Positions 27,903 to 36,734 of a stretch of 64,000 nt of DNA are shown in pieces. Source of the DNA: Bradyrhizobium sp. AZCC 2176 (GTDB taxonomy: Bacteria > Pseudomonadota > Alphaproteobacteria > Rhizobiales > Xanthobacteraceae). Each line of letters starts with the position of its first letter. The stretch's first letter is position 1. The position numbers and the translations under genes are program-made. The notes under the pieces are model-generated. The model was not told the DNA's origin. It made no database searches and saw nothing but the letters and a program-made list of their open reading frames with translations. The stretch covers positions 124,001 through 188,000 of the forward strand of contig NZ_JAZHRX010000001.1 of NCBI RefSeq assembly GCF_036924645.1, given 5' to 3'.

Positions 27903-28565
27903 ATGAGCGAAACCAGAATCCGTGAGGAAATCTGTCGCCTCGGCCGCTCGCTGTTCGAGCGCGGGCTGACGCCGGGCTCCTCGGGCAATATCAGCGTGAA
28001 ACTCGACGACGGCGGCTGGCTGGTGACGCCGACCAATGCCTCGCTCGGCTCGCTCGATCCGGCGCGGATGTCGCGGCTCGGTTCCGACGGACGGCTGGTG
28101 TCCGGCGACGCGCCAACCAAGGAAGTGCCCCTGCACACGGCGCTCTACCAGACCCGCAGCGCGGCGCACGCAGTCGTGCATCTGCATTCGACCCATTCGG
28201 TGGCCCTGTCGATGCTCCCGGAGATCGACCCTCGCGCCGCGCTGCCGCCGATGACGCCGTACTATCTGATGAAATGCGGCCACACTGCGCTGCTGCCGTA
28301 TTATCGCCCCGGCGATCCTGATGTGGCCGACGCCATCAAGGGGCTTGCCGGCAAATACTCGTCCGTGCTGCTCGCCAACCATGGGCCGGTGGTATCGGGC
28401 GATACGCTGGAAGCCGCGGTGTATGCAATCGAGGAACTGGAAGAGACGGCGAAATTATATCTGCTGCTGCGCGGGCTGAACCCGAGGTTTCTGTCACCGG
28501 CACAGGTGGAGGATTTGACTGACACCTTCGGGCTGACGCTACCGGAGCATGGGGAGCATACATAG
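27903..28565 (+). CDS. otnC: 3-oxo-tetronate 4-phosphate decarboxylase (class II aldolase family)
   Basis: The 220-residue protein has the class II aldolase fold: LTPGSSGNISVKLDDG near residue 25, TKEVPLHTALYQTR and the zinc-binding HLHSTHS near residue 95, with a further His in LLANHGPVV. In tetronate gene sets this enzyme decarboxylates 3-oxo-tetronate 4-phosphate to dihydroxyacetone phosphate. It reads divergently from ltnD-otnI-otnK and completes the pathway. Confidence 0.92.
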   Translation: MSETRIREEICRLGRSLFERGLTPGSSGNISVKLDDGGWLVTPTNASLGSLDPARMSRLGSDGRLVSGDAPTKEVPLHTALYQTRSAAHAVVHLHSTHSVALSMLPEIDPRAALPPMTPYYLMKCGHTALLPYYRPGDPDVADAIKGLAGKYSSVLLANHGPVVSGDTLEAAVYAIEELEETAKLYLLLRGLNPRFLSPAQVEDLTDTFGLTLPEHGEHT

Positions 28566-28580
28566 CGATTATATGCCAAA

Positions 28581-28715
28581 CTCTCTCCACGTCATTGCCT
28601 GCGACAAACGCGAAGCGTTTGCGCAAGGGAGCGTAGCGACGAAGCAATCCAGACTGCCGTCGCGGAGGGATTCTGGATTGCTTCGCTTCGCTCGACAGCA
28701 ATGACGTGGAGAGAG
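28581..28715. repeat. MITE-like repeat with 18-bp perfect terminal inverted repeats
   Basis: The element begins CTCTCTCCACGTCATTGC and ends with its exact reverse complement. Inside are GACGAAGCAATCCAG and CTGGATTGCTTCG, again inverted. A shorter relative (GACGAAGCAATCCA... TGGATTGCTTCG) lies at 51219-51303. It sits between otnC and livF, which converge. Confidence 0.8.
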
Positions 28716-28735
28716 CTTGCCTCCCCCGATAAGGC

Positions 28736-29440
28736 TTACAATCCCAGATACGCCTTGCGCACATCCGGATTGACGCTGATGTCCGCCGCGCTCCCCTGCA
28801 TCAACACCCGCCCCGTCTGCAGGATATAGGCGCGGTCGGCAATCTCCAGGCATTCGGCCATGCGCTGCTCGACGATCAGCACGGTCATGCCGGCGTCGCG
28901 GATGCGTTTGACCGCTTGGAAGATCTCATCGACCAGTTTCGGCATGATGCCCTGCGACGGCTCGTCCAGCATCAAAAGCCGCGGCCGCGTCATCAGCGCG
29001 CGGCCGATCGCCAGCATCTGCTGCTCGCCGCCGGAGAGCGTTTCGGCGCGCTGCTCCAGCCGCTCCTGCAGGCGCGGAAACAGCTTGAAGACCAGATCGA
29101 GCGGCGCCTCGCGGTTGGCCTCGCTGCGGTAGAGGTAGCTGCCGAGCCTGAGATTGTCGCGCACCGACAGGCGCGGAAACAGCCGCCGGTTTTCCGGCAC
29201 ATAGGCGATGCCGCGCGAGGTGATGACGTGCTGCGCCATGCCGTCGATCCGGGTGCCGTCGAACGACACGGTGCCGGAACGCGGACGCTCCGCGCCGGCG
29301 ATCGATTTCAACAGCGTCGACTTGCCGGCGCCGTTGGCGCCGGCGACGCAGACGATCTCGCCCTTTGCGACTTCGATCGAGACCGCCGAGATCGCGACCA
29401 GGCCCTGATAGGCGGTGGTGATTTCATGCACCGACAGCAT
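28736..29440 (-). CDS. livF: branched-chain amino acid-type ABC transporter ATPase LivF
   Basis: This 234-residue ATPase has Walker A GANGAGKST near residue 35, the signature LSGGEQQMLAIGRAL and Walker B LLMLDEPSQG, followed by the LivF-typical VEQRMAECLEIADRAYIL. It hydrolyses ATP to power import with LivG. Its ATG overlaps the end of livG by 17 bp. Substrate is unknown; family members carry amino acids, amides, urea or aromatic acids. Confidence 0.93.
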   Translation of the reverse strand: MLSVHEITTAYQGLVAISAVSIEVAKGEIVCVAGANGAGKSTLLKSIAGAERPRSGTVSFDGTRIDGMAQHVITSRGIAYVPENRRLFPRLSVRDNLRLGSYLYRSEANREAPLDLVFKLFPRLQERLEQRAETLSGGEQQMLAIGRALMTRPRLLMLDEPSQGIMPKLVDEIFQAVKRIRDAGMTVLIVEQRMAECLEIADRAYILQTGRVLMQGSAADISVNPDVRKAYLGL

Positions 29441-30158
29441 GACGGTCTCCCAGATAGGCGGTGATGACTTTCGGATCGCGGACCACCTCGGAAGGCTTGC
29501 CCTCGACCAGCACCTTGCCGAGATCGAGCACGATGGCGCGGTCGACCAGCGGCATCACGATTTCCATGACGTGCTCGACCATCAGCACGGTGACGCCGGT
29601 GTCGCGCACCTTGCGCACCAGCTCAACGCCGGTCTTGGCTTCGACCGGCGTCAGCCCCGTGAGCACCTCGTCGAGCAGCAGCAATTTCGGCTCGGTTGCG
29701 AGCGCCCGCGCCACCTCGAGGCGGCGCTTTTCGGAAGGCACGAGATCGCTGGCCAGCACGTTGGCGCGCGGGCTGAGGCCGCAAAATTCCAGCACCTCAT
29801 GCGCCTTGCGGCGGGCATCGCGCATCACGGTCGATCGCACCAGCGCGCCGACGATGACGTTGTCGACGACGGTCATGGTCTCAAAACTCTTCACGACCTG
29901 AAAGGTGCGGCCAACGCCGCGCTGGCAGCGTTCCGCCGCCGGCAGCGCGGTGACGTCCTCACCGTCAAAGATGATCGAGCCCTGGGTCGGCGGCAGCACG
30001 CCGGCGATCAGGTTGAACAGCGTCGACTTGCCGGCGCCGTTCGGGCCGATCAGGCCGACGATTTCACCGCGCCCGACCGAGATCGAGACGTCGCTGTTGG
30101 CAATCAGGCCGCCAAAGCGTTGCCAGACGCCACGGGTTTCGAGGAGTGGCGTCGTCAT
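29424..30158 (-). CDS. livG: branched-chain amino acid-type ABC transporter ATPase LivG, atypical signature
   Basis: The 244-residue ATPase has Walker A GPNGAGKST, Q-loop region VGRTFQVVKSF and Walker B LLLLDEVLTGL. The C-loop, usually LSYGQQR-like, reads DLVPSEKRRLEVARAL and so lacks the SGG/YGQ core, and Walker B ends DEV rather than DEP. Both changes suggest a LivG subfamily whose ATP sites are asymmetric. The ATG overlaps the livM stop by 4 bp. Confidence 0.92.
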   Translation of the reverse strand: MTTPLLETRGVWQRFGGLIANSDVSISVGRGEIVGLIGPNGAGKSTLFNLIAGVLPPTQGSIIFDGEDVTALPAAERCQRGVGRTFQVVKSFETMTVVDNVIVGALVRSTVMRDARRKAHEVLEFCGLSPRANVLASDLVPSEKRRLEVARALATEPKLLLLDEVLTGLTPVEAKTGVELVRKVRDTGVTVLMVEHVMEIVMPLVDRAIVLDLGKVLVEGKPSEVVRDPKVITAYLGDRHAVGA

Positions 30159-31135
30159 CGGGCCGCCTCCTTGCGCCTGGGAGAGAACAGGCCGACCAAC
30201 CCTTGCGGCCGAGCCAGCGAGATCGCGACAATCAGGCCGCCATAGACGATCAGGTCGACGCCGCGGCCGGAACCGCCGATGAAGGAGCGCGTCAGTTCCG
30301 TGAGTGGAATCAGGATCACCGCGCCCAGCAGCGGACCCCAGAGCGTTCCGATGCCCCCGAGCACGGCCGGCAGCGCCATCAGCAGCGAGAACTGAAAACC
30401 CATCACGCTCTCAGGATCGATGTAGGAGACGAACTGCCCATAGAAGCTGCCGCCGACCGCGACCAGGAACGCCGACACTGCGGCCGCCCCCATCTTGGAA
30501 TTGAACACGACGACGCCGAGGCTTTCGGCCGCGTCCGGATTGTCCTTCACCGCGCGCCACCAGTAGCCCCACTTGGAATCTTCCAGCCACCAGGTGACGA
30601 ACCAGGCGACGCAGGCCAGCGCCAGCGCGAAGTAGAAATACGGCAGCTTGCTGCGCGTGAACTGGAATTTCAGCCAGCTATCGCCGCGTACCGGGATATC
30701 GATACCCATGGCCGCGCCCGCCCAATCCCAGTTGTGGAACAAGAGCAGCACGATCTCGGCGATGACGATGGTGGCGATGACGAAATAGTGGCCGCGCAGC
30801 CGGAAGCACGGATATCCGAGCGCCATTGCAATGACGGCAGAGATGATGCCGCCGCCGAGCATACCGAACCAGGGCAGCACGCCAAACTTGGTGAACAACA
30901 GCGCAGTGGTGTAGGCGCCGATCCCGAAATACATCGCGTGGCCCAGCGAAATCTGGCCGCAGTAGCCGGAAAGAATATTCCAACTCTGCGACAGCGCGCC
31001 CCACATCAGCGTCAGCACCATGATGTTCTGGACATAAACGTCCTTGACGAACAGCGGCACGACGGCGGCGATTGCGGCGAGAACAAATGCGACGATGAGG
31101 TCGCGGCGCCGGCGTTCTGCGAAAGCGGTATCCAT
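30155..31135 (-). CDS. livM: branched-chain amino acid-type ABC transporter permease LivM
   Basis: The 326-residue permease has about eight to ten membrane segments. Diagnostic LivM stretches include LSGYCGQISLGHAMYFGIGAY, GYPCFRLRGHYFVIATI and LPAVLGGIGTLWGPLLGA. The ATG at 31135 shares its A with the livH TGA (TGATG). A longer frame runs through livH to 32083, but it is out of phase with the livH protein there. Confidence 0.93.
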   Translation of the reverse strand: MDTAFAERRRRDLIVAFVLAAIAAVVPLFVKDVYVQNIMVLTLMWGALSQSWNILSGYCGQISLGHAMYFGIGAYTTALLFTKFGVLPWFGMLGGGIISAVIAMALGYPCFRLRGHYFVIATIVIAEIVLLLFHNWDWAGAAMGIDIPVRGDSWLKFQFTRSKLPYFYFALALACVAWFVTWWLEDSKWGYWWRAVKDNPDAAESLGVVVFNSKMGAAAVSAFLVAVGGSFYGQFVSYIDPESVMGFQFSLLMALPAVLGGIGTLWGPLLGAVILIPLTELTRSFIGGSGRGVDLIVYGGLIVAISLARPQGLVGLFSPRRKEAAR

Positions 31136-32019
31136 CACATCGATCCGAACAGGCCGCGCGGCCGGACAAAGACGACCAGGAGATAGACCGCATAGATGCC
31201 GACCGCTTTGAGCGAAGGCGGCAGCAGCAACGCGGTCGTGGCCTCGACGAGACCGACGATGATGCCGCCGGCGAAGGCGCCGAACACGCTGCCGAAGCCG
31301 CCGAGCGCCACCGTCACATAGGCGATCAGCGCGAATGAAGCCCCGACGTCGGGATAGACGTAGAAGAAGATCGCCATGATTGCGCCGGACAGACCGACCA
31401 GCGCCGCGCCCAGACCCCAGCCCAGCGCGAACACCTTGTTCTTGTCGATGCCGACCAGCGCCACGGCGCCGGCGTCCTCGCGGGTCGCTTCGAGCGCGCG
31501 GCCGAAGTCGGTGCGATTGATGAAGAGATAGAGTCCTCCGAATGCGGCGATCGCCACCAAGGCGCCTACCAGTTGCGGTACGGGCAAGAAGATGCCGGCC
31601 ACCGAAACGGTCTTGCCGCCGAGCCATGAATGCGTGACGCTGCGGTAGTCCGGCGTGAAGAAGTATTGCGCCAGGCCGCGCATGACGATCGCCAGCCCAA
31701 ACGTGGAAAAGATCTGCACCATGCCGGCGTTGGCTTTTGCGCGCACGGCAAAGCGCACAATTAACAGATAGACGACCGCCCCGAACACGAACAGTGCCGC
31801 CGCGACCAACGGCGCTGATAGTAGTGGATCGATCGCGAAGAACGCGAACAGGAAGAATGTCGCGTACATCGCGATCATCAGGAATTCGCCATGGGCGAAA
31901 TTCACGACGTCCATCAGGCCGAAGATCAGCGCGAGGCCGACCGCGATGAGGCCGTAGAGCAGCCCCATGAGGAGGCCGCTTGCGAGGCTCTGGATGATGG
32001 TCTCGGCGGTCACCGGCAT
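31135..32019 (-). CDS. livH: branched-chain amino acid-type ABC transporter permease LivH
   Basis: The 294-residue permease opens with ETIIQSLASGLLMGLLYGLI, then GLMDVVNFAHGEFLMIAMY, the standard LivH first loop. It ends AVYLLVVFVRPRGLFGS, the family tail. Seven to eight hydrophobic segments are visible. ATG 32019 with GGGGGT just upstream is preferred over the frame start at 32094, which lies inside a repeat. Confidence 0.93.
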   Translation of the reverse strand: MPVTAETIIQSLASGLLMGLLYGLIAVGLALIFGLMDVVNFAHGEFLMIAMYATFFLFAFFAIDPLLSAPLVAAALFVFGAVVYLLIVRFAVRAKANAGMVQIFSTFGLAIVMRGLAQYFFTPDYRSVTHSWLGGKTVSVAGIFLPVPQLVGALVAIAAFGGLYLFINRTDFGRALEATREDAGAVALVGIDKNKVFALGWGLGAALVGLSGAIMAIFFYVYPDVGASFALIAYVTVALGGFGSVFGAFAGGIIVGLVEATTALLLPPSLKAVGIYAVYLLVVFVRPRGLFGSM

Positions 32020-32028
32020 ACCCCCATC

Positions 32029-32170
32029 GCTCGTCGTCCCTGCCTGGTGCGCGGTTGCGCACGGAGCAGGAACCCATTGCCACCGGAGTTGCATGTGAAG
32101 GAAGGATGTGAGGCCACGATGAAACCGATGCTCCTCGGCGTATGGGTCCCTGGGTTCGCAGGGACGACGC
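32029..32170. repeat. dispersed repeat, TCGTCCCTGC/GCAGGGACGA family
   Basis: Inverted ends CTCGTCGTCCCTGC and GCAGGGACGACGC enclose AGCAGGAACCC and TATGGGTCCC. Relatives are at 61549-61692 and 62415-62454. It lies between livK and livH, within what otherwise looks like one operon. Confidence 0.7.
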
Positions 32171-32203
32171 TGCGTTTGTGATGCGCCTCCAGAATACGAT
32201 GCC

Positions 32204-33448
32204 CTACTTCATCGGCCAGACGGCTTCAGCAATCGCAGCCTGCGGCGGGAAGATGGTGACGAACTTGCCGCCGATATATTGCAGCAGCACCGGGTCGGCG
32301 TCGTTGTTCTGGCCCATCTCGTCGAACTTGACGCGCTTCCAGGGCATGATGGTCTGCTCGCCCGGAATGTCGGTCGCGACCAGCGCCTCGCGGATCTTCT
32401 CGCCGTCGGTCGACTTGGCGCGGTTGATGGCTTCCGCCATCACCAGGAGGCCCATGAACTGCCGTGACGTCAGGTCGTTGAAGTCCTTGCCCGACTTCTC
32501 CTTGAACATGGCGTTGACCTTGCCGACCATCGGCCGCTTGGCGGCGAGATCGAGCGAGAAGCTGCCGCGCGAGATCACGCCTTCCAGCTTGTCGCCGACC
32601 GCGTCATAGAGCGCCTTTTCGGAGAAGCCGGCGTCCTGCGCCACGATCGCGTTCGGCTTGTAGCCGAGTTCGGCCATCGTCTTGACCAGCAGGATGCCGT
32701 CGGTGGTGTAGCTCGAGGGCATCAGCACGTCGGCGTTCGCGGTCTTGAGCTGCTGCACTTCCGCCGAGAGTGACGGCGAGTTGGAGCGATACTTGATGTC
32801 GGTGGCGATCTTGTAACCGCGATCGGCCGCCAGCTTGAGCTGGGTATTGGCGGAGTCGGTGCCGAAGATGGTGTCCTCGTGGAACAGCGACAGCGTGTCG
32901 ATCTTGGCGCCCTTCTTCTTCATCGCGTCGAAGAAATTGAACATGGCGGCCGAGAACATCTCGTCATGGGGAGCGGCGCGGAAATAGAATTTGAGGCCGC
33001 GGCGATGCAGGCTCGGCGATGAGTTATCCGCCGAGATGAACGGGATCTGATAGCGCTCGCAGATCTGGCTGACGGTGACGGCGACCGCGCTCTGATAGGT
33101 GCCGATGACGGCGCAGACCTTTTCCTGGGTGATCAGGCGTTCGGTCTCGGCGCGGCCCTTCTGCGGATCGGCCTGATGGTCGGCGAACACGAGGCGGATC
33201 TTGGCGCCGCCGAGGCCGGGCAGGCCTTCGCCTTTTGCCAGCGGCAGATCGAAATCGTGATTCTTGTTGATGATGTCGAGCGCGGTCTCGAACGATTTCT
33301 GCGCATCGACGCCCATCTGGGCGCTGGCGCCGGAGAACGGATAGATCACACCGATCACCACCTCGGAAGTCTGGGCGCGGGCCGCGATGGGTCCGAGCGC
33401 TGCGGCGGCGGTAGCTCCAAGCAGCACATTTCGGCGCGTGATGTTCAT
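32204..33448 (-). CDS. livK: ABC transporter substrate-binding protein (Leu/Ile/Val-binding family)
   Basis: The 414-residue periplasmic protein begins MNITRRNVLLGATAAAALGP, a twin-arginine-like signal with cleavage expected after ARA. The mature part has VVIGVIYPFSGASAQMGVDA, KIRLVFADHQADPQKGRAE and AVIGTYQSAVAVTVSQICER, the type I periplasmic binding fold for amino acids and amides. GAGGATATC precedes the ATG. Transcription continues to livHMGF after a 184-bp gap that contains a repeat. The ligand is unknown. Confidence 0.92.
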   Translation of the reverse strand: MNITRRNVLLGATAAAALGPIAARAQTSEVVIGVIYPFSGASAQMGVDAQKSFETALDIINKNHDFDLPLAKGEGLPGLGGAKIRLVFADHQADPQKGRAETERLITQEKVCAVIGTYQSAVAVTVSQICERYQIPFISADNSSPSLHRRGLKFYFRAAPHDEMFSAAMFNFFDAMKKKGAKIDTLSLFHEDTIFGTDSANTQLKLAADRGYKIATDIKYRSNSPSLSAEVQQLKTANADVLMPSSYTTDGILLVKTMAELGYKPNAIVAQDAGFSEKALYDAVGDKLEGVISRGSFSLDLAAKRPMVGKVNAMFKEKSGKDFNDLTSRQFMGLLVMAEAINRAKSTDGEKIREALVATDIPGEQTIMPWKRVKFDEMGQNNDADPVLLQYIGGKFVTIFPPQAAIAEAVWPMK

Positions 33449-33530
33449 GGCGATATCCTCTGTTGGTCCGCAACTGTCGATGAAACGGGCGAAGGGTTAG
33501 GTAAAGCCTCAATGATCAGCAAGCGCTGCA

Positions 33531-34352
33531 TCAAAGCACGGCAAGCGCTTTATTCCTGAGATCGGTCACAAGCATCAATCCGGGCGCGTGCGTGATCGCG
33601 AACGGCACCTTGGCGGCTTGGATGACCGATTGCGGGGTCACGCCGCAGGCCCAGAACACCGGAATTTCGTCCGCCTCGACCGGTACTGGATCGCCGTAGT
33701 CGGGTTTGGCGAGGTCAGCAATGCCGATCGACTCGGGAAGGCCGATATGAACCGGCGCACCGTGCACCGAGGGGAAGCGCGAGGTGATCTGCACCGCGCG
33801 GATCGCCTCCGCCGGCTTGAACGGCCGCATCGTCACCACCATCGGACCGGCAAACGGGCCCGCGGGGCTGCAGGCGATGTTGGTGCGGAACATCGGCACG
33901 CGCACATCGCGCTCGATATGACGGATCGGCAGACCTTCCTCCAACAGCGCCTCCTCGAAGGAGAACGAGCAGCCGAGCACGAAGGCGACGAGATCGTCGC
34001 GCCAGTGCGCCATGATGTCGGTCGGCTCCTCCACGATTTCGCCGTCGCGCCAGACGCGATAGCGCGGCAGGTCGGTGCGGATGTCGAGATCGATGCCGAG
34101 GGCGGGAATGCGGGGATCGCCGACGTCGGACATGCCGATGATCGGGCAGGGTTTGGGATTGAGCTGGCAGAAGCGATGAAAAGCGCCTGCGAGTTTTTCC
34201 GGCAGAATTGCAAGATTGCCCTGGACGAAGCCGTTGGCGACGCCCGCCGTGTGATGGGCCATGCCAGTGCGGCAGGCGTGCCGGGCCGCGACGCTCGGCG
34301 ATAAATCCGCCGTATCGTGGCCGCGTGTTTCCGTCCTCGCCAAGCTGGTCAT
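33531..34352 (-). CDS. DUF1445 putative hydro-lyase (YcsI family)
   Basis: The 273-residue protein fits the DUF1445/D-glutamate cyclase-related family: [78 protein letters not shown] and a C-terminal [13 protein letters not shown]. Members are annotated as hydro-lyases. One characterised branch forms 5-oxo-D-proline from D-glutamate. ATG 34352 has GGGGACAAC upstream. It is the first gene reading toward the ABC operon and diverges from the LysR gene. Confidence 0.87.
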   Translation of the reverse strand: MTSLARTETRGHDTADLSPSVAARHACRTGMAHHTAGVANGFVQGNLAILPEKLAGAFHRFCQLNPKPCPIIGMSDVGDPRIPALGIDLDIRTDLPRYRVWRDGEIVEEPTDIMAHWRDDLVAFVLGCSFSFEEALLEEGLPIRHIERDVRVPMFRTNIACSPAGPFAGPMVVTMRPFKPAEAIRAVQITSRFPSVHGAPVHIGLPESIGIADLAKPDYGDPVPVEADEIPVFWACGVTPQSVIQAAKVPFAITHAPGLMLVTDLRNKALAVL

Positions 34353-34472
34353 CGTTGTCCCCGCTTCCATTCTTGTCGACATCCACTCCCGCATACGACT
34401 ATGATAATGTCTAATCGTCTTTTTTAATCAAGTTAAATAAATACAGCTTATCAATCTGCGGGCAGAGAGTGC
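34353..34472. promoter_or_regulatory. AT-rich divergent control region (DUF1445 / LysR)
   Basis: This 120-bp gap is clearly AT-rich against its surroundings (TAATCGTCTTTTTTAATC and AAGTTAAATAAATACAG). Divergent placement of a LysR gene next to its target is the family's classic arrangement, so LysR binding here is expected, but I cannot fix a unique T-N11-A site. Confidence 0.55.
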
Positions 34473-35390
34473 ATGACTGATTTCAAGGCAATTGAGACTT
34501 TCATGTGGGTGGTGACGCTCGGCAGCTTCCGCGGCGCCGCCCAGAAGCTCAACACCACGCAGCCTGCGATCTCACAACGGATCGCGCAGCTCGAACGCGA
34601 AGTAGGCGTGAAGCTGTTACAGCGCGATCGCCGCATGGTGCTGCCGACGCCGAGCGGGCGGCAATTGATGGTCTATGCCGAGAAGCTGATCGGGCTGCGC
34701 TCGGAAATGATGGCGGTCGTGGGGGATCATTCCGCGATGCGCGGCGTGCTGCGGCTCGGCGTAGCCGAAACCATCGTGCACACCTGGCTGCCGCAACTGA
34801 TCAAGAGCGTCAACCATGCCTACCCGAACCTCTCGCTCGAAATCGAAGTCGACATCACCTCGAATTTGCGGACGCGGCTACTTGCGCAGGAAATCGAGCT
34901 TGCATTCGTACTCGGGCCGCTGACGGCGCCGATGGTCAACAACCGGACACTGTGTGATTATCCCGTGGGCTTTTTGGCGAGTCCCTCGCTTGGCCTCGGC
35001 AAGCATGAGTTGACCCTGCACGATCTGGCAAAATTTCCGATCATCACATTTTCGCGCCGCACCCAGCCCTATGAGATCGTGCGCTCCCTGTTCAACCGCC
35101 CTGACCTGCCGCCGATACGCCTGCATGCCAGTGCATCGCTCGCAACCATTATCCACATGGCGATCGAAGGTCTCGGCATCGCCCTGATACCGACCGCGAT
35201 CGTCGAGAGCGAAATGGCGAGCGGGCGGCTTCAATTGCTGCCGACCGATCTGCAGATGGCTCCGCTGACGTTTTCGGCAAGCTGGCTGGCCTCCCCCGAT
35301 ACGGTCGCAGTCGAGCGCGTGGTCGAACTCGCCGCCAGCCTTGCGCGCGGCGGCGTCATTGTTGACGCGCCGCCGCAGGCGCGTCATTGA
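34473..35390 (+). CDS. LysR family transcriptional regulator
   Basis: The 305-residue protein has the LysR winged helix at its N-terminus (FKAIETFMWVVTLGSFRGAA, then TTQPAISQRIAQLEREVGVK). A type 2 periplasmic-binding-like effector domain follows from residue 90, with LRLGVAETIVHTWLP. It begins 43 bp before the amidohydrolase gene and diverges from DUF1445-liv, so it most likely regulates both arms in response to a pathway metabolite. Confidence 0.93.
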   Translation: MTDFKAIETFMWVVTLGSFRGAAQKLNTTQPAISQRIAQLEREVGVKLLQRDRRMVLPTPSGRQLMVYAEKLIGLRSEMMAVVGDHSAMRGVLRLGVAETIVHTWLPQLIKSVNHAYPNLSLEIEVDITSNLRTRLLAQEIELAFVLGPLTAPMVNNRTLCDYPVGFLASPSLGLGKHELTLHDLAKFPIITFSRRTQPYEIVRSLFNRPDLPPIRLHASASLATIIHMAIEGLGIALIPTAIVESEMASGRLQLLPTDLQMAPLTFSASWLASPDTVAVERVVELAASLARGGVIVDAPPQARH

Positions 35391-35433
35391 AAGCGATCTC
35401 TCGCGCGTACCGCCTGATGTCCGGAAGCACCCC

Positions 35434-36684
35434 ATGACAAAAATCGCGTCCAACCTGCAAATCGATTCCGCCCGGCTGTGGGACACGATTCACGAAACTG
35501 CCAAATTCGGCGCGACGCCGAAAGGCGGTGTGCGGCGGCTGACGCTGGGGCCTGAGGACAAGCAGGTGCGCGACTGGTTCCGCAACGCCTGCGAAGCCGC
35601 GGGGCTCGAAGTCCATGTCGATGCGCTGGGTTCGATGTTCGGCCTGCGCAAGGGCCGCGACATGTCGAAGGCTCCTGTTGGCCTCGGCTCCCACCTCGAT
35701 ACCCAACCAACCGGCGGCAAATATGACGGCGTGCTCGGCACGCTGGCGGCACTCGAAGTGGTCCGCACGCTCAACGATGCCGGGATCGAAACCGAGATGC
35801 CGATCTGCGTCTGCAACTGGACCAACGAGGAAGGCTCGCGGTTTGCGCCGGCGATGATGGCTTCCGCTGCCTATGTCGGCGATTTCACCACCGACGACAT
35901 TTTGTCGCGCCGGGATGCCGAGGGCGTCACGGTGGCGCAGGCGCTCGACAGCATCGGTTACCGCGGCGACCGACCGGTGGGGACGCAGAAATTCTCTGGG
36001 TTTGTCGAACTGCACATCGAACAGGGGCCGATCCTGGAAGCCGAAAACAAGACCATCGGCGTGGTCGATTCCGGCCAGGGCGTGCTGTGGTACGACGGCA
36101 AGATCACCGGTTTCGAGAGCCATGCCGGCTCGACGCCGATGCCGCTGCGACGCGACGCGCTGGCGACGCTCTCGGAAATCGTGCTGGCGATGGAGGCCAT
36201 TGCGAAGAAGCACGGGCCGAAGGCCGTCGGCACCGTCGGCGAGGCCGTGATTGCCAACCCCTCGCGCAACGTCATTCCTGGCGAGATCGCCTTCACGGTC
36301 GACTGCCGCAGCGCGGATGCCGCCATCATGGATGCGCTGGATAAGGATTTGCGTGCCGCGATTGCCGAGATCGCGGCGCGGCGCAGGGTCGAGGTCCAGT
36401 TCGACCTGATCTGGCGGAAACCGCCGACGCATTTCGATCCCAAACTCGTGGACGCGGTGGAGAATGCCGCGAAGATGCTTGGGCTTTCCCATCGCCGCAT
36501 CACCTCCGGCGCCGGCCACGATGCCTGCAACCTCAACACCGTGATGCCGGCGGCGATGGTGTTCGTACCCTGCAAGGACGGCATCAGCCACAACGAGCTG
36601 GAAGACGCCACGCAGGCCGATTGCGCGGCTGGCGCCAATGTGCTGATGCATACCGTGTTGGCGCTGGCCGGTGTCGTATCCTGA
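35434..36684 (+). CDS. Zn-dependent hydrolase (N-carbamoyl amino acid/allantoate amidohydrolase family)
   Basis: The M20-type enzyme has 416 residues. Metal-binding motifs are GSHLDTQPTGGKYDGVLG near residue 85, NEEGSRF near 130, ELHIEQGPILE near 190 and SGAGHDACNL near 355. This is the HyuC/AllC family, which hydrolyses N-carbamoyl or ureido groups to amine, CO2 and ammonia. Family motifs do not separate carbamoyl-amino acid from ureidoglycine-type substrates. ATG 35434 is the first in-frame Met consistent with family length. Confidence 0.9.
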   Translation: MTKIASNLQIDSARLWDTIHETAKFGATPKGGVRRLTLGPEDKQVRDWFRNACEAAGLEVHVDALGSMFGLRKGRDMSKAPVGLGSHLDTQPTGGKYDGVLGTLAALEVVRTLNDAGIETEMPICVCNWTNEEGSRFAPAMMASAAYVGDFTTDDILSRRDAEGVTVAQALDSIGYRGDRPVGTQKFSGFVELHIEQGPILEAENKTIGVVDSGQGVLWYDGKITGFESHAGSTPMPLRRDALATLSEIVLAMEAIAKKHGPKAVGTVGEAVIANPSRNVIPGEIAFTVDCRSADAAIMDALDKDLRAAIAEIAARRRVEVQFDLIWRKPPTHFDPKLVDAVENAAKMLGLSHRRITSGAGHDACNLNTVMPAAMVFVPCKDGISHNELEDATQADCAAGANVLMHTVLALAGVVS

Positions 36685-36690
36685 TAATAG

Positions 36691-36724
36691 AACTTGATAA
36701 ACAGAACTTGATAAACAGAACTTG
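36691..36724. repeat. tandem repeat of a 14-bp unit
   Basis: AACTTGATAAACAG occurs twice in perfect tandem (36691-36704, 36705-36718) followed by a partial AACTTG. It fills the 50-bp gap between the amidohydrolase stop and the next ATG. The core CAGAACTTGATA is shared with the array at 18521-18561. Confidence 0.85.
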
Positions 36725-36734
36725 GGGAAATGCC

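Noticed and set aside
31136..32083. Fusion of livH and livM into one 642-residue protein
   Set aside because: The livM frame stays open through livH but reads arginine-rich nonsense there. The livH permease is clear in another frame and the genes overlap by one base (TGATG).
35356..36651. 431-codon minus-strand frame
   Set aside because: It is antisense to the Zn-dependent hydrolase, whose metal motifs are intact. The His/Arg/Asp-rich composition is typical of shadow frames in GC-rich genes.
36691..36724. Possible CRISPR array
   Set aside because: The units are only 14 bp, directly tandem with no spacers, and there are no cas genes in the window.
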